Shown: positions 26,880 to 35,374 of the stretch, one piece after another
Position numbering within the stretch: the stretch's first letter is position 1
How the letters are laid out: every line of letters starts with the position of its first letter
Assembly: GCA_002338655.1 (NCBI GenBank)
Contig: DDIU01000022.1
Span: 87,083 to 151,082 of the forward strand
Reading direction: 5' to 3'
DNA from: Flammeovirgaceae bacterium UBA1842
Lineage (GTDB): Bacteria > Bacteroidota > Bacteroidia > Cytophagales > Cyclobacteriaceae
DNA: 64,000 nucleotides
Made by a program: the position numbers and the translations under genes
Notes under the pieces: generated by a model
Seen by the model: only the letters and a program-made list of their open reading frames with translations
Database searches by the model: none
Told to the model about the DNA's origin: nothing

Positions 26880-27311
26880 TCAGTTCAATGGATTATCCGT
26901 AATAGTCAGGAAATTTCCACTAAGCGTAGTTTCATACCTACGTAATTCATACCTAGCGGGGCCACCAGTTGGTTGGCCTGAAGGGAAATTAAAGGTAGAG
27001 CCACAGCAATCGTCCACCATATATAAGTTAGGGCTATGTACCTTAACAGTAGCACAAGCACCGTTTGGTTGAAATGTACAGTTACGTTCAAAGGCGATAT
27101 AACTTGAAGAATTTTCACGATAAAGGATAATGCCCCTATTGGCCACTTTATTTATATACACAAAACCACCATCCCTATTCAGGTCACGGTATTCAGGGAG
27201 TAGGAGATTAATATTTATGTCTTGAAAATCAGAAAGCGGTATTTGCTCTTCATCGAAGGTATTATCACAAGACATTGAAATGAAAAGCAATAAAACGAAT
27301 ATCCTATTCAT
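26880..27311 (-). CDS. Small lipoprotein with a Rieske-like fold lacking the canonical ligand set
   Basis: The product has 143 residues, and the lipobox FISMSC gives Cys15. The C-terminal half carries Cys78 and Cys86 in one loop and Cys102-Cys103 in a CCGSTFNF segment, followed by GGPARYELRRY. This order mirrors Rieske box 1 (CxH), box 2 (CxxH-GSxF) and the GPA...L strand, but the two cluster-binding His are absent. It therefore probably keeps the fold, perhaps with disulfides, without a normal 2Fe-2S cluster. It overlaps the upstream dehydrogenase by 8 bp and is the last gene of the cys-pheS operon. The start is set by the signal peptide. Confidence 0.6.
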   Translation of the reverse strand: MNRIFVLLLFISMSCDNTFDEEQIPLSDFQDININLLLPEYRDLNRDGGFVYINKVANRGIILYRENSSSYIAFERNCTFQPNGACATVKVHSPNLYMVDDCCGSTFNFPSGQPTGGPARYELRRYETTLSGNFLTITDNPLN

Positions 27312-28167
27312 AGTTGTAAAACCCTTTGCCTGACTTTCTGCCATGGTGACCAGCGGCTACTTTTTGCTGTTGAATTCTGCTAGGTCTAAATTTTGAGTCT
27401 TGATGGAAGGCGTTGAACATTGAGGTGGTGACTGAAAAGTTGGTATCGACACCAATTAGATCCATCAATTCAAATGGCCCCATTTTAAATCCACTTGCCC
27501 TAATGAGTTTATCTATAGATTCTACATCGGCTACCCCTTCTTCAAGCACTTTTAGACTTTCAACGTAAAAATGACGGGCAACTCTGTTAACAATAAAACC
27601 CGGTGAATCTGCTGCGGAAACAGGCACCTTACCCAATTTTAAAGCAAGATTTCTTGTAATATCAGCAGTCTGGCTGGTGGTAGCCACTCCTGAAATTACT
27701 TCTACAAGCTTCATAATATGGGCTGGGTTGAAAAAATGCATCCCCACAAAGTTTTCAGGCCGGCTCAATTCAGCAGCAATTTGAGTTATTGGAATGGACG
27801 AAGTATTGCTTGCAAGAATTGTTGATTTGCTGTTTACCTCTTCTAATGATTTGAATATAGATTGCTTGACCTCAAGCTTTTCGACAACGGCTTCAATAAT
27901 AAAATCTGCCTTTACCAGATTCAGTTCTTTAATAAAGGCAATTTTAGAAATTGCAGCCTTTTTATCTTCTTCAGATATTTTTCCTTTTTCAACGCCCTTG
28001 CCAAAACTTCTTTCAATGAGTTTAGCGGCATTAGCCAATGCATCTGGATCAATATCAAACAACATGGTTTTGAATCCAGCTAAGGCGCTAATCTGTGCGA
28101 TTCCCTGGCCCATTGTGCCTGCGCCTATAATGGCAATGGATTTTATATCGTCAATAGTTGCGATCAT
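27304..28167 (-). CDS. 3-hydroxyacyl-CoA (3-hydroxybutyryl-CoA) dehydrogenase
   Basis: The 287-residue protein has an N-terminal NAD-binding Rossmann fold (IGAGTMGQGIAQISALAGF, ~15-33) and a helical C-terminal domain starting about residue 190 (SPGFIVNRVARHFY). The catalytic His and Glu lie in GMHFFNPAHIMKLVEVI. It interconverts 3-hydroxyacyl-CoA and 3-oxoacyl-CoA, in short-chain fatty-acid or butyrate metabolism. This is the stand-alone form and is not fused to a hydratase. Its ATG overlaps the pheS stop in an ATGA junction. Chain-length preference cannot be judged. Confidence 0.9.
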   Translation of the reverse strand: MIATIDDIKSIAIIGAGTMGQGIAQISALAGFKTMLFDIDPDALANAAKLIERSFGKGVEKGKISEEDKKAAISKIAFIKELNLVKADFIIEAVVEKLEVKQSIFKSLEEVNSKSTILASNTSSIPITQIAAELSRPENFVGMHFFNPAHIMKLVEVISGVATTSQTADITRNLALKLGKVPVSAADSPGFIVNRVARHFYVESLKVLEEGVADVESIDKLIRASGFKMGPFELMDLIGVDTNFSVTTSMFNAFHQDSKFRPSRIQQQKVAAGHHGRKSGKGFYNYE

Positions 28168-29189
28168 TGAGCAGTTCTAAATTGCTTTAAGAAACGGACG
28201 TCATTTTCAGTATATAAACGGAGGTCGTTCACCCTATATTTTAATTGGGTAATTCTTTCTATGCCCATACCAAATGCGAAACCAGTATATTTCTCTGGAT
28301 CGATACCACAATTGGACAGTACATTCGGGTCTACCATACCTGATCCAGCTATTTCCACCCAACCGGTATATTTACATAGTTGACATCCATCTCCCTTACA
28401 AATTTGACAAGAGATGTCTATCTCCGCACTTGGTTCAGTAAAAGGAAAATAGGACGGTCTAAAACGCAATTGAGTATCCTTACCGAACATTTCCTTGACA
28501 AAGTGATACACAGTCTGTTTCAGGTCTGCAAAACTGACATTCTCATCTACATATAGTCCTTCTACCTGATGGAACACACAGTGTGCCCTTGCGGAGATGG
28601 CCTCATTCCTAAACACCCGACCTGGCATTATCGAGCGCAAGGGGGGGTTGTTATTTTTCATTAATCGAACCTGTACATTTGAAGTATGGGTCCTCAGTAA
28701 AATATCAGGATTTCTTTCGATGAAAAATGTATCTTGCATTTCACGGGCAGGGTGATTTTCAGGGAAATTTAATGCAGTAAAATTGTGGAAATCGTCATCA
28801 ATTTCTGGCCCATCGGAAACATTAAAACCAATTCTTTCAAAGATTTCAATAATCTTAGCCCTTACAATACTCAAAGGATGAGCACTACCAGGCTCACTTT
28901 CGGCAGGAGGGAGTGTAAGGTCTAGCTGATCTGAGCTTGATGAAGAGGGGGTGTCGTTTAAGCCATCAATAAGTGCTTTAAATTTATCTTGAGCCGCTTG
29001 TTTAACGGCATTTAACTTTGGGCCTAATTCTCGTTTCTGTTCATTAGGGATATTTTTAAGCTCGTTGAACAAGTCAGAGACCACACTTTTTTTACTGATG
29101 AATTTCAACCGGAACTCCTCTAATTCCTGTTGTGTGCTTGCCTTGAAACCAGCGATATCATTTAATATATCTTTAACCTTTTCAATCAT
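28164..29189 (-). CDS. pheS: Phenylalanyl-tRNA synthetase alpha subunit
   Basis: The 341-residue protein is the catalytic subunit of the (alpha-beta)2 PheRS. An N-terminal coiled-coil region (~1-90) binds tRNA. The class II core shows motif 2 (MPGRVFRNEAIS... and FHQVEGLYVD), the Cys-rich CQICKGDGCQLCKYTGW stretch (~265-280) and motif 3 (GFAFGMGIERITQL). pheT is not in the window, so the two subunits are encoded apart, as is common in this phylum. It begins 2 nt after cysN. Confidence 0.96.
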   Translation of the reverse strand: MIEKVKDILNDIAGFKASTQQELEEFRLKFISKKSVVSDLFNELKNIPNEQKRELGPKLNAVKQAAQDKFKALIDGLNDTPSSSSSDQLDLTLPPAESEPGSAHPLSIVRAKIIEIFERIGFNVSDGPEIDDDFHNFTALNFPENHPAREMQDTFFIERNPDILLRTHTSNVQVRLMKNNNPPLRSIMPGRVFRNEAISARAHCVFHQVEGLYVDENVSFADLKQTVYHFVKEMFGKDTQLRFRPSYFPFTEPSAEIDISCQICKGDGCQLCKYTGWVEIAGSGMVDPNVLSNCGIDPEKYTGFAFGMGIERITQLKYRVNDLRLYTENDVRFLKQFRTAQ

Positions 29190-29191
29190 AA

Positions 29192-30463
29192 TTAAATTAT
29201 CATTCCAGCACCGACTGTTTCATTCGAAAATTCGTCAATGAGGATTATTGAACCTGTATTTCTATTTTTTCTGTAAGAATCATAAAACAATGGTTTTGCC
29301 GACTTTATCAATACCCTAGCGATGTCATTAACTTCTATATTTTTATCATTTTCGTTTTTCTCCAAGGTATTGACATTTACCTTATATCGAATTTCTTTTA
29401 TGATACACCTTGCTTCGTTACTGGTATGTTTTATGATGTATTTTCCACCAATTTTTAATGGGGTAAGGTTTAACCAGCACACCATAAGCTCTATATCCTG
29501 CCCTACTGTAGGTTGATTGTTTAATTTTGCAATCATATCACCTCTACTGATGTCAATTTCGTCTTCTAAAGTAAAAGCCACTGACATTGGCGGGTATGCT
29601 TCTTGCAATTCCCCGTTCATAGTTTCAATAGCTTTTATTTTGGTAGTAAATCCAGATGGTAGTATTACGACTTCCTCACCTTTTCTAAATACACCACCAG
29701 AAATTAACCCTGCAAAACCCCTAAAATCGTGATATTTATCAGACTGCGGCCTAATGACCCATTGTACTGGCATTCTGCCATCAATCAGATTTCTATCAGA
29801 TGATACCTGCACATTTTCCAAAGACCATAATAATGTAGGTCCTTGATACCAATCCATATTCTTAGATTTGTCTACAACATTATCTCCGTGCAACGCAGAT
29901 ATTGGTATAAATCGGATATCTGGAATTTCTAATTTTGCCTCGAAAGAAAGGTATTCTTTTTTTATTTTTTCAAATACTTCCTCTGAATAATCAACCAAAT
30001 CCATTTTGTTGATACAAACAACAACATGCTTGATTTGAAGTAATGAAGCTATAAACGAATGACGTTTGGTTTGTTCAATTACTCCTTTTCTCGCATCAAT
30101 CAGAATGATGGCAAGATTGGCACTTGAAGCACCCGTAACCATGTTACGGGTATACTGGATATGACCAGGGGTATCTGCAATAATGAATTTTCTTTTTGGG
30201 GTAGCAAAATACCTGTAGGCTACATCTATGGTAATACCTTGTTCACGTTCAGCCCTTAATCCATCGGTCAGTAGCGCAAGGTTGACATGTTCATCACCCC
30301 TGTTTTGACTAGATTGCTCAATGGCATCTATTTGATCTTCAAAGATTGATTTTGTATCATACATTAAGCGCCCAATCAAGGTGCTTTTTCCGTCATCTAC
30401 ACTTCCGGCAGTTGTGAACCTTAAAAGGTCCATATCCATATAACCGTTTTTATTATCGCTCAT
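29192..30463 (-). CDS. cysN: Sulfate adenylyltransferase GTPase subunit
   Basis: The 423-residue GTPase is related to EF-Tu: G1 is DDGKSTLIGRL, G3 is DTPGHIQY and G4 is NKMD. Beta-barrel domains follow. With CysD it uses GTP hydrolysis to drive synthesis of APS from sulfate and ATP. There is no fused CysC kinase domain at the C-terminus, in keeping with the separate cysC gene. It is the third gene of the cysC-cysD-cysN unit, 35 nt after cysD. Its proximity to sulfotransferase genes points to PAPS for sulfation. Confidence 0.95.
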   Translation of the reverse strand: MSDNKNGYMDMDLLRFTTAGSVDDGKSTLIGRLMYDTKSIFEDQIDAIEQSSQNRGDEHVNLALLTDGLRAEREQGITIDVAYRYFATPKRKFIIADTPGHIQYTRNMVTGASSANLAIILIDARKGVIEQTKRHSFIASLLQIKHVVVCINKMDLVDYSEEVFEKIKKEYLSFEAKLEIPDIRFIPISALHGDNVVDKSKNMDWYQGPTLLWSLENVQVSSDRNLIDGRMPVQWVIRPQSDKYHDFRGFAGLISGGVFRKGEEVVILPSGFTTKIKAIETMNGELQEAYPPMSVAFTLEDEIDISRGDMIAKLNNQPTVGQDIELMVCWLNLTPLKIGGKYIIKHTSNEARCIIKEIRYKVNVNTLEKNENDKNIEVNDIARVLIKSAKPLFYDSYRKNRNTGSIILIDEFSNETVGAGMII

Positions 30464-30498
30464 GTTTAGTCTATATATTATGCGAAATCAATATTATA

Positions 30499-31401
30499 TT
30501 AAAAGTAGCCTTGTTTTTTTCTATCTTCCATGGCAGCTTCTGAACGCTTGTCATCTGCTCTATTTCCTCGTTCGGTTTGACGTGCAGCTGCTACTTCTTC
30601 AATGATGTCATCAAGGGTAGAGGCTGTGGATTCGATGGCACCTGTTATGGTCATACATCCCAAGGTTCGGTATCTTATAATTCTTTCTTCATATTTTTCA
30701 TTATCAAGTAAGGTGTTGTATGGAGAATCTGCAATCCATACCCCATTTCTATTGACCACACTTCTTTTGTGGGAGAAGTAGATACTCGGCAATTCGATTT
30801 TTTCCTTCTTAATATATTGCCAAACGTCCATTTCTGTCCAGTTACTAATCGGGAAAATCCTAAAAGACTCACCAATAGCTTTTTTTCCATTATACAGATT
30901 CCATAATTCAGGTCTCTGATTTTTTGGGTCCCATTGTCCAAAGTCGTCTCTATGTGAAAAAAATCTTTCCTTGGCTCTGGCTTTTTCCTCATCCCTTCTT
31001 CCTCCTCCAAATGCAGCATCATAGCCTCCTTCTTCTAATTTTTCCAGCAGCGTAATCGACTGAAGTGAGTTCCTGCTTGGGTTTAGCCCCTTTTCTTCTT
31101 TGGCGGTCCCTTTGTCTATCGAATCTTGTACCAACCCAACGTCTAATGTTACATTGTATTTTTTTGCCAAATTGTCCCTAAAGGCAAGCGCTTCAGGGAA
31201 GTTGTGACCAGTATCAATATGAAGTAGGGGGAAAGGAACTTTAGCTGGCCAGAAAGCTTTTTTAGCTAAATGAACCATAGTTATGGAATCTTTTCCACCA
31301 GAAAAAAGAATAACTGGTTTTTCAAATTGAGCTGCGACTTCCCTGAAAATGTATATTGCTTCAGATTCAAGTTGGTCTAAATGTGATAAATTGTATGACA
31401 T
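30499..31401 (-). CDS. cysD: Sulfate adenylyltransferase catalytic subunit
   Basis: The 300-residue PP-loop protein carries LFSGGKDSITMVHLA (~29-43), which binds ATP, and the family segments LLHIDTGHNFPEAL and FGGGRRDEEKARAKER. It forms APS from sulfate and ATP together with CysN. Length and motifs are typical. It lies 1 nt after cysC. The stop is 35 nt before the cysN start. Confidence 0.96.
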   Translation of the reverse strand: MSYNLSHLDQLESEAIYIFREVAAQFEKPVILFSGGKDSITMVHLAKKAFWPAKVPFPLLHIDTGHNFPEALAFRDNLAKKYNVTLDVGLVQDSIDKGTAKEEKGLNPSRNSLQSITLLEKLEEGGYDAAFGGGRRDEEKARAKERFFSHRDDFGQWDPKNQRPELWNLYNGKKAIGESFRIFPISNWTEMDVWQYIKKEKIELPSIYFSHKRSVVNRNGVWIADSPYNTLLDNEKYEERIIRYRTLGCMTITGAIESTASTLDDIIEEVAAARQTERGNRADDKRSEAAMEDRKKQGYF

Positions 31402-31402
31402 T

Positions 31403-31996
31403 TTAATATTTTATTTTACTTACTATATTCTCAAATAACAGATCCAAAGAATCATTTAAGGACAATAGATCGGTTTTAATTTCTAAATTAGGATTGTCTG
31501 GATCCTCAAATGGTGAATCAATACCGGTAAAGTTTTTAATTTCCCCGTTTCTAGCTTTTGCGTAAAGGCCTTTAACATCTCTCTCTTCACAGACTTTTAA
31601 AGGGCAATTAACAAACACCTCGTAGTATTTATCTCCTAGTATGGAAGAAGCCAATTCCCGTATCTGTTTAGTGGGGCTAATCAGAGAGCAAATAGTTACT
31701 GTACCATTATTGGCAAATAATTTAGCTATCTCTGAAGCTCTACGAATGTTTTCTAAGCGATCAGAATCACTAAACGATAAATTGCTATTTATCCCAGAAC
31801 GTAAATTGTCTCCATCCAACAGCATAGTATGATAACCAGCTTCATGCAGCTTATTTTCAAGACCTGTGGCCAGTGTACTTTTCCCTGATCCAGATAAACC
31901 CACCATCCAAATCACAAGCCCTTTTTGAGTCAGTTTTTTTTCCTTATCAGCCGCTTGTAAAGATTGATTAAATATGGGATGAATATTATCCACCAT
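31403..31996 (-). CDS. cysC: Adenylylsulfate kinase
   Basis: The 197-residue kinase phosphorylates APS to PAPS. Walker A is GLSGSGKST (~34-42). DGDNLRSGIN and the lid region with FTGIDSPFEDP are also present. The start is set at the ATG at 31996. The upstream TTG at 32020 is the end of a -7 promoter box and was rejected. No PAPS reductase (cysH) is seen in the window, so the PAPS is more likely used for sulfotransfer than for assimilation, although assimilation genes could lie elsewhere. Confidence 0.95.
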   Translation of the reverse strand: MVDNIHPIFNQSLQAADKEKKLTQKGLVIWMVGLSGSGKSTLATGLENKLHEAGYHTMLLDGDNLRSGINSNLSFSDSDRLENIRRASEIAKLFANNGTVTICSLISPTKQIRELASSILGDKYYEVFVNCPLKVCEERDVKGLYAKARNGEIKNFTGIDSPFEDPDNPNLEIKTDLLSLNDSLDLLFENIVSKIKY

Positions 31997-32017
31997 TATT
32001 TGAATTTTTTGATGGTG

Positions 32018-32025
32018 CAAAACTA
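32018..32025 (-). promoter_or_regulatory. Bacteroidota-type -7 box (TAGTTTTG) of the cysC-cysD-cysN operon
   Basis: On the minus strand TAGTTTTG fits TAnnTTTG and lies 21 nt before the cysC ATG. It is back-to-back with the cysQ promoter box 40 nt away. Confidence 0.55.
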
Positions 32026-32065
32026 CAATTTATAAGTTTAAATTATAGAAAACTGTATAGTTTGG

Positions 32066-32073
32066 TAGATTTG
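32066..32073 (+). promoter_or_regulatory. Bacteroidota-type -7 box (TAGATTTG) for cysQ
   Basis: TAGATTTG fits TAnnTTTG and lies 18 nt before the cysQ ATG. The divergent arrangement with the cysC box suggests that PAPS synthesis and PAP removal could be controlled from one short region. Confidence 0.55.
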
Positions 32074-32091
32074 AATTTTATTTGAAAAATT

Positions 32092-32865
32092 ATGATAGAC
32101 AATATTAAAACAGAGGAATTAATAGAAATTGCTAAAAAGGCTGGGGATGCTATTTTAAACATATATAATGATCCTGAAAAATCTTCTGTTGTCGATTTTA
32201 AAGGTGACGAATCACCACTAACTTTGGCTGATGAGGCTTCACATCAGATAATTACAAAAGGTCTGCAGAAGCTTTATCCTGAGATACCCATCATTTCTGA
32301 GGAGGGGCAAAATCATGAGTATTCAATTCGAAAGGATTATTCTATCTATTGGTTAGTCGATCCTCTGGATGGCACCAAGGAGTTTATCAATCGAAATGGT
32401 CAATTTACAGTAAATATAGCTCTTATTGTTAATAAGCGTTCAGTGGCCGGTTTTATATACACTCCAGTTTCAGATGACCTATATTATGGAATTGAGGGCA
32501 TTGGGGCATATAAAATTAATGGAGGTGAAAAGAAGGAGTTAAAAGTAAACAACAAACACTCCAACAGAATAGCTGTTCGTAGTAAGTCACATGCTAGCAA
32601 GGAGGAAGAAGGGGTTCTTTCCAAATATAATGTGGTAGATAGTATTTCCGTAGGGAGCTCTTTGAAATTTTGTATGGTAGCTGAAGGTAAAGCAGATATA
32701 TACTATCGCCATGGGCCTACCATGGAATGGGATATAGCTGCCGGTCAGGCGGTTGTAAATGCCGCAGGCGGTAAAGTTTATATCGGCACTGGTGATCGGG
32801 AATTTACATTCAACAAAGAAGAACTACTTAATGGTAGTTTTCTTTGTCTGGGATTTAATGCTTAA
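32092..32865 (+). CDS. cysQ: 3'(2'),5'-bisphosphate nucleotidase
   Basis: The 257-residue inositol-monophosphatase-fold enzyme removes the 3' phosphate of PAP, the by-product of sulfotransferases, giving AMP. Metal-binding motifs are visible: the acidic EEGQ segment (~72), VDPLDGTKEF (~87-96) and the C-terminal EWDIAAGQAV (~211). It is divergent from cysC. Its last 42 bp overlap the convergent WecA-like gene. Grouping with cysCDN and sulfotransferases supports a PAPS-cycle role. Confidence 0.93.
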   Translation: MIDNIKTEELIEIAKKAGDAILNIYNDPEKSSVVDFKGDESPLTLADEASHQIITKGLQKLYPEIPIISEEGQNHEYSIRKDYSIYWLVDPLDGTKEFINRNGQFTVNIALIVNKRSVAGFIYTPVSDDLYYGIEGIGAYKINGGEKKELKVNNKHSNRIAVRSKSHASKEEEGVLSKYNVVDSISVGSSLKFCMVAEGKADIYYRHGPTMEWDIAAGQAVVNAAGGKVYIGTGDREFTFNKEELLNGSFLCLGFNA

Positions 32866-33909
32866 TTGGAACCATCTTAAGGCAACTAAAAGTAGAATTA
32901 CGATTCCGAAAATTATCAACAACATAATTTTATCTGAATAATGTCGTCCGAAATAGGCGAGAACAATAAAAAGGATATTTATTGTGGCAAGGACGATTGT
33001 GGCAGTTGAATGAGAAAGTCCCACTTGAATTAAAATATGATGGATGTGATTATTGTCGGCATGAAATGGTGATTTGAAATGGGTTAATCTGATGACAAAT
33101 ACCCTTAAAGTGTCAACAAGAGGTACTATAATAAAACATATGGCAGTTGATATTGATGCTTCGAATTTATATGGGCTAGTTGACTCAAGTCCGAAATTCA
33201 AATTGATGAAGTAAATAGTAATACAAGCCAGGAAGAAACCTATAAGTAAAGCGCCTGTGTCACCCATAAATATTTTGGATGGAGACCAATTGTATATTAA
33301 AAATGAAATTATTGATCCAACAAATGCCGAGGTAATAAAACTAAGTGTGTAGTTCCCAGTTAAATAAAACCAAATACCAAAACTTGTCAAAGCAATTATG
33401 CTGATGGTACCTGCTAAACCATCAATCCCATCAATTAGGTTAAATGAGTTCGTAATTACGATCAATGAAAAAATCGTTATTACAATTGACATAATTGGAT
33501 TGAACTGAAAATTGGAAATATCATAAAATGAAAATAACCTCAGGTCGGCTAAAATAACAATTATTACAATTGGGATGAGCTGACTCAGTAATTTGAGCTT
33601 TGGTTGCATAGGGATCAAATCATCCCGAAGCCCGATAATAAAAAACAAACTCAACGAGCTGAAAAGATATTTATTGATTTCTCCATGTGATCCGGGCAAC
33701 CAAAGTAGTAATGAAAAAGCAACACCTATAAATATGGGAATGCCACCCATGCTTGGAGTTCTAACATGGTGGATTTTCCTACTATCTGGAGTATCCAATA
33801 TTTGCTTCCACTCCAATATTTTTATAACGATTGGAAACAGGAAATACGCAAAAACAAGCGAAGTAAGAGAATATTTAATTAAGTCGATAATATCAATAGG
33901 CGTTTTCAT
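32824..33909 (-). CDS. Undecaprenyl-phosphate HexNAc-1-phosphate transferase (WecA/TagO/MraY family)
   Basis: The 361-residue protein has about ten to eleven membrane helices. The acidic catalytic loops of the PNPT family are present: GLRDDLIP (~97), NSFNLIDGIDGLAGT (~150-164), FMGDTGALLIGF (~200) and the HIHH motif of the C-terminal loop (~276). It transfers a HexNAc-1-P or a similar group from a UDP-sugar to undecaprenyl phosphate at the inner membrane, starting a lipid-linked glycan. The ATG at 33909 has AAAGG just upstream and replaces a GTG one codon earlier. It overlaps the upstream WcaJ-like gene by 17 bp. Confidence 0.9.
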   Translation of the reverse strand: MKTPIDIIDLIKYSLTSLVFAYFLFPIVIKILEWKQILDTPDSRKIHHVRTPSMGGIPIFIGVAFSLLLWLPGSHGEINKYLFSSLSLFFIIGLRDDLIPMQPKLKLLSQLIPIVIIVILADLRLFSFYDISNFQFNPIMSIVITIFSLIVITNSFNLIDGIDGLAGTISIIALTSFGIWFYLTGNYTLSFITSAFVGSIISFLIYNWSPSKIFMGDTGALLIGFFLACITIYFINLNFGLESTSPYKFEASISTAICFIIVPLVDTLRVFVIRLTHFKSPFHADNNHIHHILIQVGLSHSTATIVLATINILFIVLAYFGRHYSDKIMLLIIFGIVILLLVALRWFQLSIKSQTKKTTIK

Positions 33910-35272
33910 CACCTTTTAGCAATGAACTGATTGTCAATAAGATAATCTTCAAATCTAAGATTATTGACCAATTTTCAATGTAAAACCTATCCAGTTTAAC
34001 TCGATTTTTCATAAAAGAAATATCAGTTGTTTCACCTCTATAACCTTTGGCTTGGGCAAGCCCTGTTATACCTGGTTTGACAAAGTGTCTTGCCATAAAG
34101 CGTTCTACTTTTTTTGAATATTCTTTAGTGTGGTGTAACATATGAGGTCTTGGTCCCACAACTGACATATTTCCAATCAATACATTGAAAAATTGAGGGA
34201 GTTCATCAAGGCTAGTTTTACGCAAGAAATTTCCAATAAAAGTAACCCTCTCATCATTAGGTGTGGCCTGAAGTAAATCAGCCTTTTTGTTTTCAACCAT
34301 TGTTCTAAACTTCCAACACCAAAAGTCATTATTACTCTTACCAGTTCTTCTCTGCTTGAAAAAGATAGGGCCTCTTGAATCTATCTTTATTGCAAGAGCT
34401 ATTAATGGAAACAACCAACTAAATATAAAAAGTATAACGCCTGTTGAAAAAGCAATATCAAAGGATCTTTTAACAAACTTGTTTTTACGGACTTCAAGAG
34501 GAAATGAGGTTACATTTAAGACTGGTATATTATCATAACTTTCAATCTCAAGTCCCTTATGCTCAAAACCTCTAAAATCAGCAATCAGCTTAACTTTTAT
34601 AAAATTTTTCTCTCCAAAATGAATGAGCTTTTGAAGTTGTGAATACCGTAGTTCAGGAAGGCAGCAGTATATTTCATCAACTCTATTATTAGCAGTAAAC
34701 TCTTCGATATCAGAGATTCTCCCTTCTGTAATATTTTTAATTTTAGTATTATCAAAGAACCCTAAGAATTTATATCCGTACTCTGGATGAACCCTCAGGA
34801 ATTTTTTAATTTCTTCAGCGATATCTCCATAACCTACAATTATTATATTTCTATAGTTGAAGCCATATTTACGATATATTCGAATGGAATAAATAAAGGC
34901 TAGACGTTGCAACAATAATAAAACAAGGAATATTGAATAGCTATAGATAATGGTTTCCCTTGAGTAATTAACGTCAAGGTTAAAAACCATCAACGCAGAA
35001 ACTGAGAGAAGGTGGATCAATACAAATCTTAAAATATGACGGACTACATATGAAACCCTTGATGTACGTCTTATCTCAAATGGTTTACCCAAAATAGATA
35101 ATACTACCCAAGAAAGATTGCTATATATTAATAAGTTTACAAAAGGATACGATAGAGAACCATCAAACTTTCCAAAACTAAAATAGTACCCTAACACAAA
35201 GGATAGGTTCAGTAATAATAGATCACTGATAAAAAGAAGGGTATGTAAATACCCTGAGTACCTATATCGCAT
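33893..35272 (-). CDS. Undecaprenyl-phosphate sugar phosphotransferase (WcaJ/WbaP-type PHPT)
   Basis: The 459-residue protein has four N-terminal membrane helices, a CoA-binding-like Rossmann region (~130-240, IIIVGYGDIAEEI), a re-entrant helix (~270-295) and the C-terminal catalytic bacterial sugar transferase domain. That domain has the landmarks WKFRTMVENK, KTSLDELPQFFNVL and GNMSVVGPRPH. It adds a hexose-1-phosphate, usually Glc-1-P or Gal-1-P, to undecaprenyl phosphate. Having it next to a WecA-type enzyme means two different initiating activities in one locus. It has its own -7 box and is divergent from the GT2 gene. Confidence 0.92.
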   Translation of the reverse strand: MRYRYSGYLHTLLFISDLLLLNLSFVLGYYFSFGKFDGSLSYPFVNLLIYSNLSWVVLSILGKPFEIRRTSRVSYVVRHILRFVLIHLLSVSALMVFNLDVNYSRETIIYSYSIFLVLLLLQRLAFIYSIRIYRKYGFNYRNIIIVGYGDIAEEIKKFLRVHPEYGYKFLGFFDNTKIKNITEGRISDIEEFTANNRVDEIYCCLPELRYSQLQKLIHFGEKNFIKVKLIADFRGFEHKGLEIESYDNIPVLNVTSFPLEVRKNKFVKRSFDIAFSTGVILFIFSWLFPLIALAIKIDSRGPIFFKQRRTGKSNNDFWCWKFRTMVENKKADLLQATPNDERVTFIGNFLRKTSLDELPQFFNVLIGNMSVVGPRPHMLHHTKEYSKKVERFMARHFVKPGITGLAQAKGYRGETTDISFMKNRVKLDRFYIENWSIILDLKIILLTISSLLKGDENAY

Positions 35273-35278
35273 AAAACA

Positions 35279-35311
35279 TTGGGGCTTTACACAAAGTTAT
35301 AACTAAATTTG
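35279..35311 (+). promoter_or_regulatory. Promoter: TTG, 22-nt spacer, TAAATTTG, for the GT2-GT4-Wzy operon
   Basis: TTG at 35279-35281 is followed after 22 nt by TAAATTTG at 35304-35311, a full match to the Bacteroidota -33/-7 layout. The GT2 ATG is 63 nt downstream. Confidence 0.6.
35292..35299 (-). promoter_or_regulatory. Bacteroidota-type -7 box (TAACTTTG) for the WcaJ-like gene
   Basis: On the minus strand TAACTTTG fits TAnnTTTG and lies 19 nt before the ATG at 35272. It lies within the -33/-7 interval of the opposite promoter, so the two probably compete for polymerase. Confidence 0.5.
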
Positions 35312-35374
35312 AAGTAAAAAAACGTAAATCCCAATTTCACCATCAAATATTACTATAATTATGCTAACTCATTA

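Noticed and set aside
26880..27311. Functional Rieske 2Fe-2S protein
   Set aside because: Both cluster-binding His positions are missing, so a standard Rieske cluster is not supported.
27794..28180. 128-codon frame on the + strand
   Set aside because: It lies antisense within the 3-hydroxyacyl-CoA dehydrogenase gene, has low-complexity Ser/Ile-rich composition and no family likeness.
29192..30463. EF-Tu-like translation factor
   Set aside because: The G motifs are shared with EF-Tu, but the length, adjacency to cysD and cysC, and the overall sequence fit CysN.
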